Shown here one piece after another: positions 12,131-25,400 of a stretch of DNA of 64,000 nucleotides. Made by a program: the position numbers and the translations under genes. Positions within the stretch are counted from its first letter, which is position 1. Each line of letters opens with the position of its first letter. Source of the DNA: Aphanomyces cochlioides (lineage: Eukaryota; Oomycota; Saprolegniomycetes; Saprolegniales; Verrucalvaceae); contig JAHQRK010000014.1 in assembly GCA_019828595.1 (NCBI GenBank), positions 2,108,001 to 2,172,000 on the forward strand, given 5' to 3'. The notes beneath the pieces are model-generated. The model saw only the letters and a list, made by a program, of their open reading frames with translations, was not told where the DNA came from and made no database searches.

Positions 12131-15100
12131 TTTGATACCAAGATTTGGCATCAATACCATCAAAGTACATACATATATCAACCTTACTTGAGTATTTGAA
12201 ACCATCGAAAAACACCATTCGTGAACAGAGGCAGGCCCAATACAAATGTTTTTTTTTTTTCATGAGACGTCATGAATTCTTTCTCAGGTCAGACAAGTTT
12301 GTTTTTCGACCCATCTACAGGTAAGTTACATTAACTACTCAATATCAATCATTCTAATCATAAAAATCTAATTGTGTCTGCGAAGAATGTGTCACGCGAA
12401 AGTCGAGTTTAGCCAAATTCTTGTGGAGAAACTGGTCATGCAAGCAATCGATGGAATATATGCTACAACGATCTGTGTGGAAACTTGAAAATAGTTTTTA
12501 GAGCTCGGACATTCACTTGGGCCATTTTGACTTATTCTGTTTGCAGATCGAGCCCCTGATATTGACTTCAGCAAAATTTAATGGACTTCTTTCAAGGCTG
12601 GCCTTTTTACTTAATTTCACTGAGCTGATGGGCATGGTTTTACAAGAGTTAATGAATCGACAAAGGTAATTTTCAATTTGGAAGTTATCTTGCCAATCAC
12701 GTCATTGTAGATCACTTTGAAGCTTCGCGGTGGTTCATAATATCCTTTGCAAGACGACGTTGAGCCAGGAGGCTCAAGGTCACTGATTTCGACGAGGGGT
12801 CTCACTATTTTGTAGTCCAATCTCGGTCGTTTTGGAGAAATTGACGGCGTATGGCACATTCTTTCCCAGGAAGAAGAAAGAAAACATGAATCTCTCCCGA
12901 CCTGGAGATATTTTGGTTAAATACCCTGCACTGTCTTTAGACGTTGTTGAAAATCAAAGACTTGACCACCAACCTCAAGATACTCACTTCGACTGGTTAA
13001 TTTGATCAAGAACAAGCATAAGCTAAGGGAACTGGTGGAACATGAATCGGAAGAGTTTGCTATTAACTGGAATCGTTCATAATGTTATTCCCATATGAGA
13101 TATACACAGCCCGAGTTCTAAGCTCACATGGATCTCAAGGACATGGAGGTCTGACAATTTATATCTCGAACTGCCCCTCATTTGCTTGTTGCCAATTAGA
13201 GCCAATGATCATACGAAAATAAGTTTCTCGAACCCACGAATTTGGTGAACGATTTCTCCGAAAAATGCTGCTGGTTTAGTGTAGTTGCGCGGCAGATTCA
13301 GAATGACTTTTTGTTGGCCTGATTTGTATCATTTTGCAATGCCCCTTGTTACGGCACTGAACTTCGGCATCCTGACTTTGCGTGGTAAGAAAGTTCATTC
13401 AACAACTCATTGGGAAGCTTCATTTGCTCTCTTGGGTTGTCGACGAATTAATGCCTTGGACAGGCTCCTCAATGATGACCATGACCTGCATGGAGTTGAG
13501 CATTGCTGTTCCCACATTTGAAATCCAATCGTACCAACGCTTGTCGAATAGAAGCAAATCCGATCAGACATGGTGGATTTTACAATTAACAAAACTGTAT
13601 CGACATGTGGTTCAGTAGCAAGCTAGCCGTTGAGGAGCACTATAATTAATGACGGAATGCTTCATGTGTATATCCTCCAAACGCATAGTCTTGCCGATCT
13701 CCTACGAAGATGGCTCGAAAGAAGTAGTCCTGATCCTTGCATCTTGTGAGTGCCACATATAAAAGCAACGGAAGTGGTGTCAAGTTGGAGTACTAATCAA
13801 GCAATATGCTGCAACTGTCTAACCATGCAAGTCGTCGGAGCCCTGGGCACGTAAAATCAATCGAATACTCGTAGAGAAACTGCACAAAGTTGTAATTGTT
13901 CAATTTTAATTTGCTGGAATCGATTGTTGTTCACAAGACTCACTTGTTAACGTCAGCAGAACAGAGTTTAAACCTCACAGACTTGGAGCCATTCCATTCA
14001 CCTAATATGAAGCCAACTCAGTAAAATTACAAGATCTTTAAAACGTCCTCATGAGGGACGACATTGACTCGTAAACTGCTGACACAGATAAATATGAGGA
14101 ACGAAATAATAGAACCGAAATTGCCTCTGGTATTTGGCCGAATGATTCGACAGGCTTCGTCGAGGCAAGCAGTGCCGAGAACAACAAAGTTGGTGAGTCC
14201 AAAAGCGCAAGATCCACAATCAAAAATGCTTTGAATACATCAAACACATAACTGTTGCAATGATAAATTGGCAAAGACCACTAGGCTCGGTCAAAACATT
14301 GATACAACAAACGAAGTTGGCTATAGAGTACTTTTCAGGTCGACGGATAAATGCCACACATAGCACCACTGAGATATGCCACGCATGATGAGCAATAAAT
14401 CTTCGAATAAGTGAAAACATTATATCATTTCGTGAGCCCTACATGCAATGAATAAAATGGCATTAACCGACAAAATCATAGTAAACCAGAACCATGCATA
14501 TCAATCAGTATAAGGTACAATATTGACAAGAAAATAGGGGATTTTGTAAGGTGCTTAGTTAAATGGGAGAACGAAATGAACTTGGAAACTTGGTGCGACA
14601 AGATTGACTTTGTTGGTCTTCGCAACAAAGTTCTGTGTAGATGACCTTGTAAATAGATAAAATCACAGTAATGGCGGTACAACTTGAACTTGTGATAACA
14701 TCGTGGCTCCAAGTCAAGATTAAAGAATTTTAATGCTTGCTCCATCTATTGAACCTTCCCTTATGAACCACAAATACTAGTAGAACCAACGAGGTTGAAA
14801 CACGAACGCGATAAAAATGCGCCTAGTTGACAATACGTAATTGATGCTTAGGCAAATCAGTATACTCTTGGCTTGTTATGAAGCTGCGATAGGTGATCAT
14901 GTCCGCAGGTTAAGACTTTCTGATTTGGCCAAAACATTGAAATTAAGGATGCCTCCTTGCTTGGCATACGTGAGACCATTGAATCATTTGTCCTTCCTTC
15001 TCAAAGCGCACATGGTGCTTCTTTAGCAAGCTGTTCTAAGTTTATCAAATCGACGGTGTAATTTGAGACAAGAATTGTGAGACTTGCTCGAGTGAGTCAA

Positions 15101-18100
15101 ATTGATGTTGCCGGCCCATGGAAGAACATTGCTATCAGCTGATAGGAAGGCATTCATGCAGCGTGAATTCTGCGAAGTCATGTGTGAATACAAACGAAGT
15201 AAAGCTGATTTATTTTGCTTTCAAATGAGCTCAAAGCTTCAAGAAAGGTAATGTGTTGCAGCCGAAAAACGGTTGGAAAACGTCGATCCCCATGAGGTCT
15301 AACTTGGGGCACATTGGCTTTATGAATACATCCAAGGTGCTCTCAATTCTAATAAAAATCCTCCAGGGCTAAAAGATATCGTCTTACGAACGTAGCATGC
15401 TGAAACGTAGCCAACCAGAAGATACAACGCATTGACTATTTCATGTGTTGAAAAACCACAATGGCCTCTCTAAAGTCTTCTCGGCGCTGTGCGCACATAT
15501 AGTTGGACACTGTGGACAATTGAGATGTCATAGGCAAAATTTGAGCTTTGTCATTCCAGAGTTCTTCTCAGTTTTGAAACAAATATAGCCAGCCGACAAT
15601 CAATGCAACTATTCGCGAGGTATACTTGAGCAATTTACTAGAGCGATGTTCGAATAACATGGAAAATTTTTGTATGCTCAAAGTGGTATGTAAGCATTTC
15701 CTTTTGTTTCCATAATGACTCAAATTGTTTCATTGTTTGTCATGGCTACACAACAATATGATGGCATATCACTTTCGTTTTAAACTTTGGCCACATTGAT
15801 ACCCAGAGCGAGATTGACTTAGTGGTGTATTATTGCTAGCAAACTCGTGGTGACTGCGAGAACTTCAACTCTGTGACTTTTGATATGTGGCTCAAAAACA
15901 AGAACTAATTCCGTTTTTTACAGTGAGAGTTGCACACAAAATGATAGGCCACGATTGGTTCCATATCTCTCGGCAGTATAACTACACCCAATATTGCAAC
16001 GTGAGTTTGTCAGAGGCCACACAAACTCATCGGACTGCTGTATTCGTTTTTAGACCAAAACACAATCCACTTTGGGCAAGATTTTCACTAATATCCAAGA
16101 CAAAATCATCATGTCCATACCAGTAATTGAAGTCGACGAATCTATGGGGTCTCATTTTGTTAAAGCCATGTAATCTCATTTCCAATGAAAGAATTGACTT
16201 TCCCATCAATCATGAGGATTGTATCGATCGGATTGCTTCCGTACTAGCAATCAAACATAATATTCAAAGTTCATTCGATGCAGTTCGTCCCATATAAACA
16301 GCCTCCATAAGCAACAGTGCATTCATTTAACTGAGAGAATAGTGCTGGTGAATATTTGTAAATTCATCAACATTTCACAGCATTGTGCAATTGCACATGA
16401 AGGAACTCGCTTTCAAGCCGCAACTGTTCAAATTATTTCGAGATGGAATTTTTGGGATGGGATTGCAAACAATTTGTTATGCTCGTGCACAGTGTTATAA
16501 CAGACCAACCCATAATAACGCTCCAACTCTTCTTTGGCAGCTTGTGGATTGATATGAACATACTCCAAAGACGGTTTGGGGAGCAAAATATCTTACACTT
16601 TCAGAGCCACTTCCAAGAGGAGTCATCTTATCAAAGCATAATTTTCGAAGAGAAGTGAAAGCTTTTTGAGTCTATAATCATCATTGAAGCATGTTTTCCC
16701 CCTGGATAGACAACTGAATCATGCTCAAAATGTTGGTAATGACAATACTTCCAGCCTGAACTGCGACAGCATGTTGCTTTAGCAGTTCGCGTCAACTAGA
16801 ACAAATTTGATCGTCCACTGACCGAGTGCATAAAAAGGCAAAAGATTGAAAAATACCACGCTCCTTTGTTTATGATGAATAATCAACAACCGAATAGTTT
16901 GATATGAGACTCAATCTTGGATAAATGACTACCAAGCGATAATGGGCGCACTGCGCAATCAGTTGTCAATAACGCTCCAAGTATAATACGGAAATCAAAT
17001 GGCAATGATCGTTAATTGTTCATGTTGTTGAGGAATCCAAGCCTCGATGGCCAAGCTCAAATTAATTCAAGAAGACTCAAACATCCTACACACGAAGTAC
17101 TGAAGACACGGTCATTGTGTTGGATGTTGGCTATTGACTGCAAAATAAACCCATACGACAGCTAATTGTCCGAACATTGTATCTGCTTTCCCAATGAGGA
17201 TAAAAATCAATCAGGCTTGCGTTGTGAGGACTGCAAAATCATCATTTCCATCTGTGAGGAACTGACCAAACATCAAATGAGAAGAAATATTTGACAGAGA
17301 ATAGCGAGGCCAAGTAATAAGGGGATCGTCAAAATAAGTCAAAATAACGAGCGTAAGGTTCGGAATCAGACAGATCATTAAGCTAGGATACAAACAAAAA
17401 TCAAACCAATTGCCGCAAAGTGGGAAGATGTAGCGAGATAGCGGCTAGTTACAAGGGCTTGATATGTGCCAATAAATTCCATTCAATGATTCCCAGCCCT
17501 ACATATATTGGGGAATACCCCCAAAATTCCATAGAACTGCATGGGCCATGTACAAAACCACGAAGTCTCGTCCTTAAACATTAACACGTTCAACGGGAAA
17601 ACCATTTCGATCTGCGATGGTGAGGAGAATTTCTATCCAGTCGTCTTTTAGACTCCACTCGCGGTTCTTGGGGACAACTTTTGAAATGAGTGTTATCAAG
17701 CAAATCAATCTGGACGACAGACGCAAAAGATATTCAAGATTGACTTGACGCCAATGTTAAGCAATTTAAAGTGCCTTCAAGAGTATGACACAATCAAATT
17801 CAGCCAACAGCGCCATAATCTGGGGTATTGTGCTTGACCTCAGTGACTGAGAGAGTGGAAAGATAAGTGAGGTCAGTAGAAGGCACTCGTTGTTGCCCTT
17901 AGCCAGAATCTCAAGCTCGTTGACTCCCTGGAGTCTTATCAAGTGACACTTGTTTGTCCACACAAATCGTTGCAAGCACATAGTTTAGGGGGACACGATC
18001 ACGAGTGTGTGCCCAATTCCCAACTATTGCCGTCGTTTCGTACCAATTTGAAGCATCAGTAAGGATCTGTTTGCATGGAAGAAGTGCAATGAGGCCGTTG

Positions 18101-18600
18101 GGTTGGCCGCAAAAAATACGTCCAGCTCATGTGGTGAAATTTACACTCGCTTAAAACATGATGCGTTTCGGAAATTGACACCAAAAGTCTCAGTCATCGA
18201 ACTTTGAACTTCACTATCCATGCGTTTGTATTGGTTTTAATTTATGAAAGTGTTGTGTAAAATCTATTAATAGGGGATGTTGCAATTTAGTACCCTATAA
18301 ATTTGAAGTCCTACTAAATGGTCACAATAAATATTTCGATTGCAAAATGGTCACTAAATTTGAGTTTCCGGATAATTATTTTGTTCTGTTCCAAAATGGT
18401 CCATCATCCAAAGTGTGTGCACTTTGGTATGTGCACACACCCTTGGACCCATTTTCTATTCTACTTGCCAGCTGACAGAGTAGTGTAATATATTTTGTTT
18501 CAACTTCGACACCGCTTCCATCACTTTCTCCGTCTGTAAACAATGGATAAGTGCAGAAGGTCCTCAATTATATCCCTACGAACAGCTTAAGAAATTTCAT
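12131..18600. other. Long AT-rich region without supported genes
   Basis: About 6.5 kb in which no frame exceeds about 90 codons and none shows a domain or a plausible exon chain. Some stretches retain a coding-like texture on the minus strand (for example 17211-17393 and 17766-17981), so decayed genes are likely, but I cannot name a family. A short hairpin (gtgtgtgcac / gtgcacacac) lies near 18412-18440. Confidence 0.45.
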
Positions 18601-18659
18601 GGAACAAGGTTCCGACTGGCCATCATCTCGATGTGTAGTTAAGTCAACAAGTCTAAGTC

Positions 18660-18800
18660 TATAAAGACAACGAATATTCTCGATAGATGATCTAATCAGA
18701 GGACACATCTCTGTGATGTTTTGGATTAACTGTCGGTTGAGGACGTTTGTCTCTTGTGTCTCTGGCTATGATGTGATGGGTTCTAACTGTGTCAAATTTC
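18660..18800 (+). repeat. Old diverged relative of the gypsy LTR
   Basis: The block near 18730-18780 (GGTTGAGGACGT followed by CTCTGGCTATGATGTGATGG) matches, with substitutions and a small gap, LTR positions 19999-20048 of the intact array (GGTTGAGGACGT, then TTCTGGCTACGATGTGATGG). The match is short and imperfect, in the same orientation, and lies 0.7 kb upstream of the array. It is probably an eroded LTR fragment. Confidence 0.5.
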
Positions 18801-19483
18801 GTGTTCTCGCTTGTGAATTGGACCTCACTTTTCTCTCTATCTTATTCTTCTGTGCTATCCATAAATTAGAGGCAGAATTGAGCAGTGAGAAAGCACTAAA
18901 TTCGGGCCAGCAAAATAACTCAACAAGGTCACAGAGAAAACACGCCAATGGACGACTGCCAAAAATCTCGCAAACGTCTTTCGCATATAAATTTGTGTGT
19001 CCGGATACAGTGTATTTTTTCTTTACCAGTCCAATTTGGGATGAAAAAACCAATGATTTCCACCAAAAATCACACAACTTACATATTTAAACGATTTTCA
19101 TTTGATAAAAATATGACTTTATAGATTTCTATTGGCTACATTATCTGGTAGCGAGAGCCAATATCAATTGTGTCGCCATGCTCCTGAAAAGAGCGCGGCG
19201 CCAGCGTCAACGGTACTCCTTCATGATACTCAGGCTACGGGAAATGTTGCGTGAAAGAAACTTCATACATTCAGGTGCCCTTCTCAAAAATCAGCAGGAT
19301 TCTGCTTGGTACACAATGCATGCGTCGCAGGACGAGCCCTCCTTCATCGCTACATGTACTGTTTCTCCTCCACTTTTTCCCAGCCATTCCTCCCTAGTGG
19401 AAGGACGAACTTTGTTTGTTCTAGTAGAACCTCTACAGAAAGCCCACGCCACGCTTTGCCCCGCCCACTTTCCTTGGCCTCGA

Positions 19484-20971
19484 TGACAATCAACGCCGTT
19501 CAGAAAACGAAATCCCTCAAAACTAGATTTTGTATATTAAATTTGGCGGTATAAAATACGTGAGTCTCTCACAAATCGCAAATTTTGCGATGACGATTTT
19601 TTGGTCTTCGCAAATTTGTGTGCGTACTTTTATTTGAAAAATGTCTCACGAAAAACCGGAAGAAATTTTCATTTGCGAGATTTTTGGCAGTCGTCCAATA
19701 TCAGTCATAATCATCAAACAGGTACATCACATTGACAACAACCTACAACAGTCATCTTTTCCCTCTTAAAATGTTTGACAGCGCAATGCTGTCTTGCATC
19801 AGGAATCCCTGCATAGGTCTGTTTGCTAAGTAGTTAAGGGGAATATAATTTTTGCTGAAATATGACAACGAGCCAATTTATTGGCATATTCCTCTCGGGT
19901 TGTGCATTTTGAACATACTTGTGTTGTCAATGAGTCGAAGTCTATCAACAAGACGAAAGGACAATGCAAAGTAGTTGATGTATTAGGATGTACTGTTGGT
20001 TGAGGACGTCTCAGAGTTGTCTACATTTTCTGGCTACGATGTGATGGCTTTATGTCCTCACTTGTGAACCGTCCCGGAACTGAGCCGTTAGTCTCTGCCC
20101 TGGTCTGCCTGTGCTGTCCAGTGACTAGACAATGTGAATAGCACATTCAAACTAGAGCTAAGATGAAAGGATGATTCCAAGCCAATACACAAGTGAGGAC
20201 ATAAAGCCATGTCATCCTTGCCAGAAATACACACGACTTTTTATCATCCTCATTTAGTTACCCAATAACAGAAGCTCCTCTTAAATATAATATTCCCATG
20301 ATGGGATATTTATTATTTTACAAAGGTATAAAAAATAACAATTAACGTTAGCCTGTGATTTGACAACCAAAATTGTGATGACAGAATAAACATTGAGGAC
20401 GCAACACATATCCCTATTGGATGTAGTTTCACTTGATCTTCCGGAAAATGGAACTGTTCCGAACATTTTTACCCTCCTCTAATCTCTAGTGACCTCATTA
20501 AGTAGTAAGGATTACGGGATGCACTTCTACAATGAAACAACGACTTCATAGTTTGAGAATTTGGTTCCAATAGCACTTGAAACATGTTGAGTATCTCACT
20601 CAATATGATCATGGCCTCGCTGAGATACTGATGTGTGCGGTGGCGTGGTTCAGCCATGCTCCGCCACGTCACAGGCTTGTTCTTTGAACAGCCGAGTGTC
20701 TGCCGCCAGTGAATTGCACGTTGAAGCCCTTCAAGATCAAGACCAAGACTCAACGACCAAGGCTCAGCCGGGAAGACTGCCGTACGGTCGGTGAGAAGAC
20801 AATCAAGAGTTCAACAAGTCAAGGAAGAGAAGATGAGATTTCGATCTTAGTCTCAGTCTGTGTTTTGCTAGCTACTGCGCAAGTCAATCAAGTGCATATT
20901 CACGGGAGGCGGCACTCCCCTATCTGTGTGTTTGAGTTGACGAAACGCGGTGATTTCAGGGAAACAGCACA
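19484..20971 (+). repeat. LTR 1 (5' LTR of the array)
   Basis: It is bounded by TG..CA and matches LTR 2 and LTR 3 almost base for base. It contains a 23 bp perfect inverted repeat (20044-20066 with 20188-20210) and a short palindrome CGCAAATTTTGCG near 19579. Immediately after the right end I do not see a standard TGG-type primer binding site. Confidence 0.92.
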
Positions 20972-21021
20972 AAGTATACTTTAGTGATAGTGTACCGAGC
21001 ACCTTTGGTTATCCGGATACG

Positions 21022-22484
21022 ATGGATCCAACCGGAACCGAAGAGGAACACAAGGAAGGACAGTTTGAAATTTGCACTGAGATGGAACACTCTGGGACTG
21101 TCTTGCCGCAAGGCAATGACGGTCTAGGTGAACCTGAGGAAGCGGCAGCCGGGCGAGAAGATGCGACAAGAGGAGAGAACGCGGACGATGAAGCCAGTTC
21201 TGAAAACAGTTCAGCGGACAGTTCAACGGACAGTTCAGACGGCGAAGTCAAGGACATGAGTCAAATCTACATTTCCGAAGACGAAGATGACGATCGCGAT
21301 CTGGATGAGAAGACACGGAAGCTCCTCGAAATGCGGGAGAAGAATCGAATCGCCTGAGAACGACGTGAACGCTGCAAGATCGAAAAGTATGGACCGAATT
21401 TCCGTCGCGCAGAGTCAGATTCCTCCGTCACATCCCTCAGCGGCGAAGACACCGATGAATACAAGGAGCGTAAGTATCAGAAAGCGCAAGCGAAGAAAGC
21501 GGAACAAAATCGCAAGAACAAAGAACTCATGCGGCGCAATCATCGAATGTATTCAACCGTGGTTGTTACAGATATCAAGCACCCGCGGATCACGACCTTT
21601 GATCGCAAGTTCCTAGTCGAATGGAAGAAGAAGCGCCTGGAGAACGAACGGCTGCTCCGAGACAAGTCGACATGCGGGCAATGCGAAGAGTCAAATGGTC
21701 GGATACATCGAGTCCTGTGATCCAAGTCTGCTGCGCGCTATGTGTGAAACAATCTGGTTCGAACCCGACATCACGGAACAGCGATTGCGTGAAAGGATCG
21801 AGGAGATTCTGAACACACCGTCTCATTCATTTGGAATTACTGAAGCTGATCTAGAAGACTACTGCCACGATCTGCGCATGCCGGCTACAGGCTCGGTTGC
21901 CAGTCGTCTAGGCCTATTCATGATGCAAGTCAACGATGTCATTGACAGATACGCATGAGTGGACCAACAGCGACGTCAAGTGACGACGAGGAACGACAGT
22001 CAAAGTGTATTTTGACAAGGTCACGGGTTGGGGTAACGAAAAGGGAGTCGTTGGAGCAGGAAGCCAGTATGCTGAAGAGCAGGCGTATGATCTACTCCGC
22101 GATCATGAAGAACGTAAGCAGCGCGCAGAAGAAAAACGAAGAGTCTGGGAGAACACGCGCTACAATCGGAACTCGGCAAGTCCTAGTCGCCGTGGCCCCG
22201 CTGGTGGCTACGGGTCAGGCAACTCGAACTCACCCTTTAGGAACGACAAGTACGGACCCAAGGACACGCAAGTGAAGACAGACAAGCCTGGATATCGCGA
22301 AGGCAACATAGTCTGCTATGCATGTCAGAAGCCGGGACACAAGTCAAACGAGTGCCCGGAAAACAGTCCGAACTCACAAGTCAAAGGGTACTGCAAAGGG
22401 AAAAATGCGATAAAGCGTTTCAAGCGGAACAACAAGAAGAAGCCGAAGGTCCAGCGTGCTTGGCTAAGGCAAGAGCCGCTGTGA
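21022..22484 (+). pseudogene. gag region of retrotransposon copy 1, interrupted
   Basis: This is the nucleocapsid/capsid precursor of the element. The likely start (MDPTGTEEEH) is at 21022. An acidic Ser/Asp-rich stretch follows, with short repeats of 'gacagttca' near 21205-21240. Coding then continues through a TGA at 21355-21357 in the same frame, shifts frame near 21690-21720, and meets a stop/start overlap ATGA at 21955. It ends in the frame 21984-22484 with a zinc knuckle C-X2-C-X4-H-X4-C (CYACQKPGHKSNEC, about 22315-22356), typical of retroviral-type nucleocapsid. The same breaks occur in copy 2. Confidence 0.85.
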
Positions 22485-25400
22485 CGAACGAAACAGAGGA
22501 AGAAGAGCGATGGATCGTGTTGAACGACGCGCTTGAAGTGCTCTACTGTCCAGATACCGGCGCCGACCAGAACATTATTCCAAGACGAATGGTGGATGCA
22601 CTCATCAAGGAGCGACCAAGCGTGAAAATCGTGACGCTGGCTGAACCTATCAGTGGAACAGGATGCAACGATATGCAATTTGAGACGAAGTCCTACGATG
22701 AACTGAGACTCAGTTTGCAAACAGCAGCGGGAATGGTCAAGATCCCTGGAAGACGAGTGTGCTATATTGTTGAAGAAGGCGACGAATTCCTAGCTTCCCA
22801 CGACACACTCAAATCGATCGGGCTCGATATTGATTGGTGGTTGGAGCAAGTCGCGATTCAGCAGCGTGAAGCGGACGGCGACGATCTGGGTGCTGAGTCT
22901 GACGCCGACATGGTATGTGCGCGGAAGTCGACTAGCGATGTGGAAGAAGAAGACCGCATGTGGAAAGTGACTCGAAGAGAAGAACACGATGACGACGATA
23001 CGCGTATGTCTGACCCTAGTGGTCATGACGTCGGTATGCGTTTGTCTCGTGCGCCGAGTGATGACGTCGATACGCGCAAGTCGGGCCAAAGCAGTCATGA
23101 CGGCGGTAGTCGGGTGTCTCGGTGGATGTTTGATGACGTCGGTATGCGCGAGTCGGACAGTTGTAGTCAAGATGGCGATACGCGAGTGTCTCGAACGAGA
23201 AGCAGACGAGTCAAGAACGTGCGAGTCTATTCGATGCAGTTGCGATTACCCGCGGCCAAGAACAAGCTTGAAGAAGCTCTACAGGAGATGGTGGTGAGTG
23301 CTGTGAAGAACGGTTTCCCACAAGAGCTGGCTGCGCATATGTGGAAAGTGATGATCGAATACGACATCTGGAGAATCAAGTTCAACGGGTCAGATCCCCC
23401 TGCGAAGGTCAAGCCATTGCGGGTGACACCCAAAGCCGGATGCGTTCCATACCGATGCAAAGGAAGGAAGAACAATCCGCTGGAAGAAAGATTTTTGCAG
23501 CTATTTGCTCAAGAGTTGCTGGACGCTGGAGTCATCAAGCGCAACCAGCAGTCAGCGTGGTGCAGTCCTGTCAACCCAGTCATGAAGCCTGAAGGACGAA
23601 AGTCATTGAAAACGGCGGACAAATGGACTGACGATGATGTATTGAAACATTTTAAGCTGACGAACGACTATCGAGTGGTCAACAGCAAGACAGAGCCGAA
23701 AGCGGGCACAATGCCGTTTCAAGCGACAATTACGCAACATCTCAAGGGAATGCAAGCGATGGGAGTGTTCGATTTACCCAAGTGCTTCTGGCAGTTTCCT
23801 TTGCATGAAGACAGTCGCGACATGCTCTCATTTATGCTGAACGGATGCGTCTACACACCTGATCGCGTCATGCAAGGCCATGTCGACTCAGCTTTATACG
23901 TGCAAGCGACGAGCGAGGAGTGCTAAGCTCCTCTGCTGTTGAAGCACGTGCTTGTTTGGATTGACGACATCCTAGTGTTTGCCAAGAACGCAGAAGAGTA
24001 TCTCGAAACACTGCACAAGTTCTTTGGATTAGTGGATCGTTATGGTTTCAAGCTATCGCCGTCGAAGACCGTGCTATTCACGAGAGAAGTCAAGTGGTGC
24101 GGGCGAATACTTAGCGGTGAAGGAGTCAGGCAAGACCCGGAACGGATCGAACAGCTTTGCGCGATCCCATACCCCACGAACGCTGGCGACCTGCAACAAT
24201 TTGTGTGCGCCGCAAACTGGATCCGCGATTCGATTACGGAATATGTGATGACGGTGGAACCCTTACAACAAGCGCTGAACAACGCTCTTGAAGGCAAAGC
24301 GAAGAAGAAGCGAATCGCCTCGGGCATCAAGATCGAGCTCACTGAAGGTGAAAAAGCTGCATTCGATGCTGTGAAGTCCAAGATGCGGGCGGCGGTGGAC
24401 TTGTCGCACCCACGTGCTGACGCCACACCGTCCCTGTTCACGGATGCCAGCGATCAAGGATGGTCTATTATTATTATAACACGACATGCTCGTTTGCCAA
24501 TCTGGAATATTTACTGGAGCGCAGAAGTCGTGGTCAGTGATCGAGAAGGAAGCGTACCCTATCGCGCGTGCATGCGAGAAACTCAACTATCTACTCATGC
24601 GTCCCGACGGCTTTAGGATGTACTGCGATCACAAGAACCTCATCCACATTTTTGCTCCCGGCAAGGAATGGCCTGAACACACGCGAGGCAAGCTCATGCG
24701 CTGGGCTGGAATCATTGGCGGCTATCGTTATACAATCGAGCACATCGACGGCATCCACAACTTATGGGCGGACATGATGAGTCGATGGGGTCAGCCGGCT
24801 ATAGGCAAGGCGACCCAGAAGGTCATGGCGGCTAGATGGACGAAGAAAAGGAAGAACAAGAGTCCAAGACCAGCGCCGAAGCGAAATGTTTTGCGACCGC
24901 TCGATGACGAAAAGTTTGTTTGGCCATGTATTGAAGACATTATCAAAGCTCAGGCGCTACATGCAGCAGCAAGACCGACGCGTGCGCTACGGACCTCTGA
25001 CGACCAACCATGGGTTGTCGAGGGCCGAATTTGGATCCCAGCAGCGGCCGAAGAATTGATTCAACGCATTTTGGTTGTGGCACACTGCGGAAGCATGGGT
25101 CATCGGGGACAAGCCGTGCTGGTCACCCATCTCAAGCGATTATTTTGGATCGAGCGGCTGCAAGACCTGGCTGGAAAGTTTATCGCTGGATGCCTTCTAT
25201 GTCCTCATGCAAAGGGGGGGAGTGGTGCACAGACCGTACGCACCGATTTGGCACGCGAAGCGAAGAAACGAAGGACTACATTTTGATTATCTCTTTATGG
25301 GAAACTCTTTAGGTGGAGCGAAGTACGTGTTGGTACTCAAGGACGACTTGACACACTTTTGCGAACTCGTTGCATGCGATGCGCCTACAAGTCAAGTGTG

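Noticed and set aside
20281..20753. Minus-strand frames in the LTR (61 and 94 codons), repeated in all three LTRs
   Set aside because: Their repetition only reflects the LTR copies. They have no domain and lie in non-coding terminal repeat.
22322..22484. Programmed -1 frameshift site between gag and pol
   Set aside because: The overlap and frame relation fit, but I found no standard slippery heptamer in the right phase. With so many other breaks the claim is not supportable.
22790..23170. Minus-strand frame opposite the retrotransposon linker, Thr/Arg-rich
   Set aside because: It is the antisense shadow of the repetitive Asp/Ser/Arg coding segment.
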